Source: Quercus robur
Lineage: Eukaryota; Streptophyta; Magnoliopsida; Fagales; Fagaceae
Assembly: GCF_932294415.1 (NCBI RefSeq)
Contig: NC_065535.1
Span: 87,002,862 to 87,066,861 of the forward strand
DNA length: 64,000 nt
Direction of reading: 5' to 3'
Below the pieces are notes generated by a model that ran no database searches, was not told where the DNA came from, and saw only the letters and a list, made by a program, of their open reading frames with translations. This document shows positions 58,780-64,000 of this stretch, piece after piece; position 1 is the stretch's first letter, and each line of letters opens with the position of its first letter. The position numbers and the translations under genes were made by a program.

Positions 58780-61700
58780 GAAACCATACAACCCCATGAT
58801 GATACTCTAGTGTTTACGCTGAGAATTGGTGGGTACAATGTGAAAAGAGTGATGATTGACCAAGGCAGCGTTGCTGACATAATGTACCCTGACTTGTATA
58901 GAGGGGCTAAATTTGAAACCTGAAAACTTAACAACCTACAGTTCTCCTCTTGTGAGTTTTGAGGGTAAAATGGTCGTCCTAAAAGGTCAGATCAGATTAC
59001 CTGTGCAGACCGGCACGGATGTGGTGGAAGTAGACTTCATCGTTGTAGATGTTTTCTCTCCCTACACAGCCATTATGGGCAAACCTTGGCTTCATACCCT
59101 GAGGGTCGTCTCCTCTACTCTTCACCAGAAGATGAAGTACCCATCCAGAGACCAGGTTTTGGAGATAGTAGGAAATCAGACTATAGCCAGACAATGCCTG
59201 GTAGCGGCTATCCAACATCGGCCTGAGGCGGAGACCTCGGCCACCGCTGATAATGGTTTATAGCAATCAGAAACCCCGGTGTTGCCCTTCAATGGACTAG
59301 CCGACGAGGCGACATGTTAAGATCTAGAGAAGGTAATCGGTTGCGATGATCAGAAGAAGTTCTTTCAGGTTGGAGCTAAACTACCTTTGTAGGAGAGGGA
59401 GCAATTGGTTGAATTCCTCAGAAAGAATGTTGATGTGTTCGCGTGGAGCGCGTATGAAGCCTTGGGTATAGACCCAAGTTTCATCTGTCATCATTTAAAT
59501 GTTAACCCTTCCATCACCCCGAAGAGACAGCCACCTTGGTGTCCGTCAAAAGAGCACGTCGAGGCTGTCAAAAATGAAGTAACCAAGCTCAAACAGGCAG
59601 GCGCTATCAAGAAAATTTTTTATCCTCAATGGTTAGCCAACACGGTGGTGGTGAAAAAGAAGACTGGGAAATGGCGTGTGTGAGTGGACTTCACGGACCT
59701 CAATAAGGCCTTTCCTAAGGACCCTTTCCCTATGCCTCGGATAGACCAGTTGGTGGATGCAATGGTAGGTCATTCTTGGATGAGTTTTTTGGATGCCTTC
59801 CAAGGATATCACCAAATACCATTAGCATTGGACGATCAAGAAAAGACAGCTTTTTTCACTCTCATTGGAAACTATCACCACAAAGTGATACCCTTTGATT
59901 TGAAAAATGCAGGGTCTACTTATCAACGGATGATGACTAAAATGTTCGAACCACAATTGGGCAGGAACATTGAAATCTATATCGATAATATGGTTGTAAA
60001 GAGCAAAGTAGTGTCTGAGCATGTGGGAGATCTTGTGAACATTTTTGGAATTCTAAGAAAGCACAAGTTACGTCTGAATGCTTCAAAGTGTTCATTTGGT
60101 GTAGGCTTCGAAAAGTTCTTGGGCTACATGGTGACTCACAGGGGAATTGAGGTGAACCCAGATCAGATTAAGCCCATTAACGACTTGCAAGCACCTTGGA
60201 ACCCCAAGGAGGTCCAGAAACTGACAGGGATGACTGCTACTTTGAATCGATTTATCTCCAGGTCAGCTGATAGGTGCAGACCCTTTTTCCTTTTACTGCA
60301 TAAATGGAAAGGATTTGAATGGACCGAGGAGTGTGCTGTAGCATTTCAACAATTGAAAGAGTACCTATCTCGGCCGCCCATCATGTCTAGTCCTGAGGTG
60401 GACGAGGTTCTGTTTGCCTACCTGGCAGTAGCCTCTCATGCAGTAAATTTTGTTTTGATACGAGTCGACAGTGGCATCCAAAGACCAGTCTATTACGTAA
60501 GTAAGTCACTTCATGAAGCCGAGGTGCGGTATTTATCACTGGAAAAGGCCATCTTGGCAATAGTGCATGCTACACGAAAACTCCTCCATTATTTCCAAGC
60601 GCACACCGTGGTTGTTCTAACTCAATTCCCGCTCAAATCCATACTTCGGAGCGCGGATTATACCAGGAGGATTGCTAAATGGGGCACGATTCTAGGGGCT
60701 TTCGACATCAAATATATGTCTCGTATCTCTGTGAAAGGCCAGATCCTCGCCGATCTAGTAGCCGAGTTTGCTGAACTTCCAGAAGAAGCAGAGGTGAAGC
60801 AACATGGCATGGATGAAAAATCGGTTGGCCTAATCTCCACACAAGACTCCTCATCCTGGAAAGTATATGTGGATGGAGCAGCAAACCAACGGGGAGCAGG
60901 AGTGGGGCTAGTTCTGATATCCCCTGAAAAGATCACCATTGAAAAGTCCTTGAGGTTGGGATTCTCGGCTACAAACAACGAAGCAGAATATGAAGCTTTG
61001 CTGATAGGAATGGCGATGGTCCAGAAAATGGGTGGAAGGGTAGTGGAAATGTTCTCAGATTCAAGACTGGTCGTAGGCCAGGTAAAAGGGGAACTGGAAG
61101 CCCGAGATACAAGAATGCAAGAATATTTGGGCCAAGTTAGGCGTATACAAACAAAATTTGAATTCTTTGACTTATCACATATCCCCAGAAGTTGAAATAC
61201 CCATGCAGATTCCTTGGCTACCCTTGCCACTTCCTCAGCACAGAATTTGCCTCGAGTGATAATTGTCGAGGATTTATGCACCCCCACCCCAACGAAGAAA
61301 GATTTGCTCCAGATCCATCAAATCAATTTAGAGCCAAGCTAGATGGACCCTATACTGCTATTCCTCGAAAGAGATATATTGCCTAAGGAAAAAGCAAAAA
61401 CTGAGAAAATACGAAGGAAAGCTCTTTGGTTTTGGTTGTCCGAGGACAAAAAGTTGTATAAACATTCTTTTTCTGGGCCTATCTGCTTTGTGTACATCCC
61501 GAGACATCAGAGTCACTCCTAGAGGAACTACATGAAGGAATCTGTGGAAGTCACACGAAGGGAAGATCCCTATCTCACCGGGCTATTACTCAAGGATACT
61601 GGTGGCTAGACATGCAGAAAGAAGCATAAGAATATGTTAGAAAATGTGACCAGTGTTAGAGATTCGTTCCAAACATTCACCAGCTTAGAGGAGTTCTTAA

Positions 61701-62577
61701 TCCTCTTTCTAGCCCTTGGCCTTTTGCTCAATGGGGTTTGGATATTGTAAGTCCTTTCCCTAAAGCACTAGGAAACAAAAAGTATCTGTTGGTCGGCACA
61801 GATTATTTCACCAAGTGGGTCAAAGCTGAACCTTTGGCTAATATCAGAGATGCAGATGTCAAAAGATTTATCTAGAAGAATATCGTTACTTGATTTGGGG
61901 TTCCCCATACCCTCATCTCGGATAATGGCCTTCAATTTGATAGAATAGCCTTCAGGCAATACTGTTCTGATCTAGGGATAAAGAATAGATATTCCACTCT
62001 AGCCTATCCTCAAGGAAATGGGCAAGCTGAAGCTGTCAACAAGGTTATAGTAAATGGACTTAAAAAGAGGTTAGACGAGGCAAAAGGAAAATGGGTGGAG
62101 GAATTACCAAATGTCTTTTAGACATATCGAACAACGCCTCGACGGTCAACAAGAGAGACCCCTTTCTCAATGACATATGGAGTCGAGGCTATAATCCCTC
62201 TGGAAATAGGTTTCCCGATGTTGAGAACTAATGCATTTACCCCGGACGGTAATGATGGGTTGTTGGAAAAAAGTCTAGACTTGATCGAAGAGCGAAGGGA
62301 GAATGCAATGGTCCAACTGGCTTATTACCAGTATAAGCTCAAGCAAGGTTACGATACCAATGTAAAGCTGAGGCCATTGGCCGTAGGAGATCTAGTACTG
62401 AGGAAAGTTTTGGGAACCATCAAGAATCCAGCCTAGGGAAAATTGGGGCCTAATTGGGAAGGACCGTATCGAATCACTTCAATGGCAGGAATAGGTGCAT
62501 ACTATTTGGAGGATCTAGATGAAAAAACTGTACTCCACCCTTGGAATGTAAACAATCTAAAGAGGTATTATTATTAA
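58780..62577 (+). pseudogene. Gypsy pol: protease, RT, two RNase H domains, integrase, decayed
   Basis: Protease near 58850 (RVMIDQGSVADIMYPDLY). RT from about 59590: NTVVVKKKTGKWRV, a stop at 59681, DFTDLNKAFPKD, FLDAFQGYHQI; the catalytic Y-I-D-D is YIDNM. RNase H I about 60300-60770. The second RNase H, about 60860-61240, has Asp, Glu and Asp positions in WKVYVDGAANQRGAG, NNEAEYEALL and FSDSRLVV. Integrase with a His/Cys region (ICGSH...KCDQC), then DIVSPFPKA, LISDNGLQFD and NGQAEAVN for the D,D,E residues, ending with WEGPYRI and LKRYYY at 62577. Frame change near 61480 and stops at several Trp/Gln/Arg positions. Confidence 0.9.
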
Positions 62578-62637
62578 TAAAAATAGTTCTATTTAGTTTC
62601 TTTTTAATTTATTCCGATCATATATCATGTGTTTCTT

Positions 62638-62880
62638 CATCTATTGAAGTATTAAACAGAAACTAAGTTATGTCAGGTTCCTTGAACCACAAACTTAGTG
62701 GAAATTAATACCCTATGACATCTATTGAAGTATTAAACAGAAACTAAGTTATGTCAGGTTCCTCAGACCACAAACTTAGTGGAAATTAATACCCTATGAC
62801 ATCTATTGAAATATTAAACAAAAACTAAGTTATGTCAGGTTCCTCGGACCACAAACTTAGTGGAAATTAATACCCCTTGC
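62638..62880 (+). repeat. Tandem repeat, 3 x 81 bp
   Basis: Units begin CATCTATTGAA at 62638, 62719 and 62800 and contain ACTAAGTTATGTCAGG and ACAAACTTAGTGGAAATTAA, which are themselves partly inverted (ACTAAGTT/AACTTAGT). Located just after pol in the gypsy element; non-coding. Confidence 0.95.
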
Positions 62881-63315
62881 ACTGGATTATGATCAAATTT
62901 GTAAGCCAAAGTAAAATCCATGAGCATCACTTGAAGCATTTCAAGGTATCTTGGATTTGCCTGTTATGTAAACGTTTTGATATTTTCTCAGAGTTGGAAA
63001 CTTATTAGAATTGATAAATTAAGAGCATGTCTTGATAGTGTTGTGGATTTAATAGTCATGATTTACTCGAATTCTCAATTAAAATATATAAAACTGTGTT
63101 TTCCCTCATATTAGCAAACTTCATTCTTCTATGGCATATGGTTATGTATGAACAAAGAACAAACAAAGTGAAAATTGCATAAATAAAAGATGAAATAATA
63201 ATAACCCATGTAAATTTGGAAAGGTGAAATCTACATCTCATTAAAACTTGTCCTAAAAAGGAAAAAAGAGAATTTCATTGCATTAAATGCGACTACCCTA
63301 TGTAAAAATAAAGAG

Positions 63316-64000
63316 TTATGGTTTTAATTTTATTTGGAACTTGCTCTTAGGGGCTTTGTCAGCTGCCTCAGGAGGAACAACTTTCTCTTTCTCCTTAGGG
63401 ACTTTTCCAGCAGGTATGGTGGTTGAAGCTAAAGCTTGCTCGAAACTTTGAGAAGCTGCCCCATCCTGAGGAACCTCTGCAACCTTGTTCGAAGAAGTAT
63501 CTTTAGGAGCTTCAGGCTCTTTGGACTGCTCCTGCTAATTGGGAGGAAGAGCATCCTGAGTCTGGGCTTCCTCGGCGGTGTCAGCAACTATAGAGGCCGC
63601 CTCCTCTTGATTGGAAGGAAGGTTCAAAGCTAGTATGGCTGGGGGGAAATAGACGTTTTCTGGCCTTCTCAGCTCAAAAGAAGCCTCAACCCAACTCGGT
63701 TGAGAGCTTCCTCCCAAGTCTAAGCACAGTAGGCACAACATACGGCAAGGACCTCTACCCAGAGGGTGTCCTCGGTCTCGGCTACGCCGATGTCATAGCC
63801 ATGCTGTTTAGCCTCTTCCCTCGCCTTCTCGGCTTCTACTCTTGCTTTCTCCGCCTCGGCCTTTGCTTTTTTAGCATGATCTTTGAGCCTTTGGGCTTCT
63901 TCCAATTGTTTCTTAAAAGCTGCCATCTACTCCCTGGAAGCGGCCAACTGATCAGTGGCCTCGCGCAGGAGCTTCCTCTGATCCTCGGCTTGCCTTTGCG
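63316..64000 (-). pseudogene. Antisense accessory ORF of the gypsy element, decayed, runs off the window
   Basis: Read on the minus strand from the window edge to the stop at 63316. First comes a charged coiled-coil-like segment (KAKAEAEKARVEAEKAREEA) and HGYDIGVAETEDTLW. A one-base frame change near 63690 follows, then VEASFELRRPENVYFPPAI and a low-complexity Glu/Ala/Pro/Lys tail. In-frame TAGs occur near 63927, at 63720 and near 63535, each where CAG would be expected. Antisense ORFs between pol and the 3' LTR are known in Tat-clade gypsy elements. The function is unknown. Confidence 0.6.

Larger units (their letters stand above)
56338..64000 (+). mobile_element. Ty3/gypsy Tat-type retrotransposon, defective, truncated by the window edge
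   Basis: 5' LTR 56338-57141, primer site, gag, protease, RT, RNase H, a second (archaeal-type) RNase H, integrase, then a repeat-bearing non-coding region with an antisense ORF. RT before integrase defines gypsy; the additional RNase H places it in the Tat clade. The 3' LTR is not in the window. All coding regions carry stops. Confidence 0.93.

Noticed and set aside
60658-61287. 209-codon minus-strand frame opposite gypsy RNase H
   Set aside because: Mirror of the coding strand of the second RNase H; no independent homology.
62638-62880. CRISPR-like array
   Set aside because: Direct 81-bp tandem units without spacers, inside a plant retrotransposon.
1-64000. tRNA or rRNA genes, microRNA precursors
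   Set aside because: No cloverleaf-like sequence other than degraded SINE promoters, no rRNA blocks; miRNA hairpins cannot be judged reliably by eye.

Overview
This is nuclear DNA from a flowering plant, most likely a woody eudicot. It is AT-rich, its genes carry GT-AG introns, and it holds plant-specific families (temperature-induced lipocalin, SHV3/GDPDL proteins) and typical plant LTR retrotransposons. A Fagales tree (oak/chestnut/beech type) is a guess from repeat style only. No prokaryotic, organellar, rRNA, tRNA or CRISPR feature was seen.

Genes. Three genes look intact: a temperature-induced lipocalin (1807-3067, +, 2 exons, 185 aa), the R-SNARE YKT6 (5763-10973, -, 6 exons, 199 aa) and an SHV3-like glycerophosphodiester phosphodiesterase-like protein (17888-22478, +, 9 exons, 745 aa). 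Their exon frames close perfectly. Broken genes are an orphan copy of the last GDPDL exon (27098-27382), an At4g10955-type lipase pseudogene (31282-32187) and the C-terminal end of a plastid-type ribosomal protein L11 (34653-34817, -). They act in unrelated processes (membrane/lipid stress protection, vesicle fusion, cell-wall assembly) and do not form a pathway.

22.2-30.7 kb is a direct tandem duplication whose breakpoint lies inside the last GDPDL exon. After duplication each copy took different insertions. Copy A has a 690-bp MITE with a CGATCG-rich palindromic core, a 1.5-kb Mutator-like element and a 274-bp inverted-repeat element. Copy B has a 737-bp solo LTR. The sister copy supplies the empty site for each insertion, so element ends and target duplications can be read almost to the base.

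From 35 kb on the window is a graveyard of transposons. It holds a complete but dead Ty1/copia element (35077-41335, -) with a foreign solo LTR in its gag, a tandem Helitron (42201-43887) containing a SINE with a perfect 13-bp target duplication, and a 9.2-kb Sirevirus-like copia element (45177-54369, -). The Sirevirus-like element has lost gag but keeps an extra ORF between pol and the 3' LTR. Last comes a Ty3/gypsy Tat-type element (56338 to beyond the window, +) with two RNase H domains, a 3 x 81-bp repeat and an antisense ORF. All coding regions of these elements are interrupted, mostly by TAG/TGA codons at positions expected to be CAG, TGG or CGA, which fits decay of methylated cytosines.

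No clearly new biochemical system is visible. The strongest leads are the tandem duplication with its insertion record, the Helitron/SINE nest, the CGATCG MITE, a short ATG-anchored segment found three times, and the accessory sense and antisense ORFs of the LTR elements.
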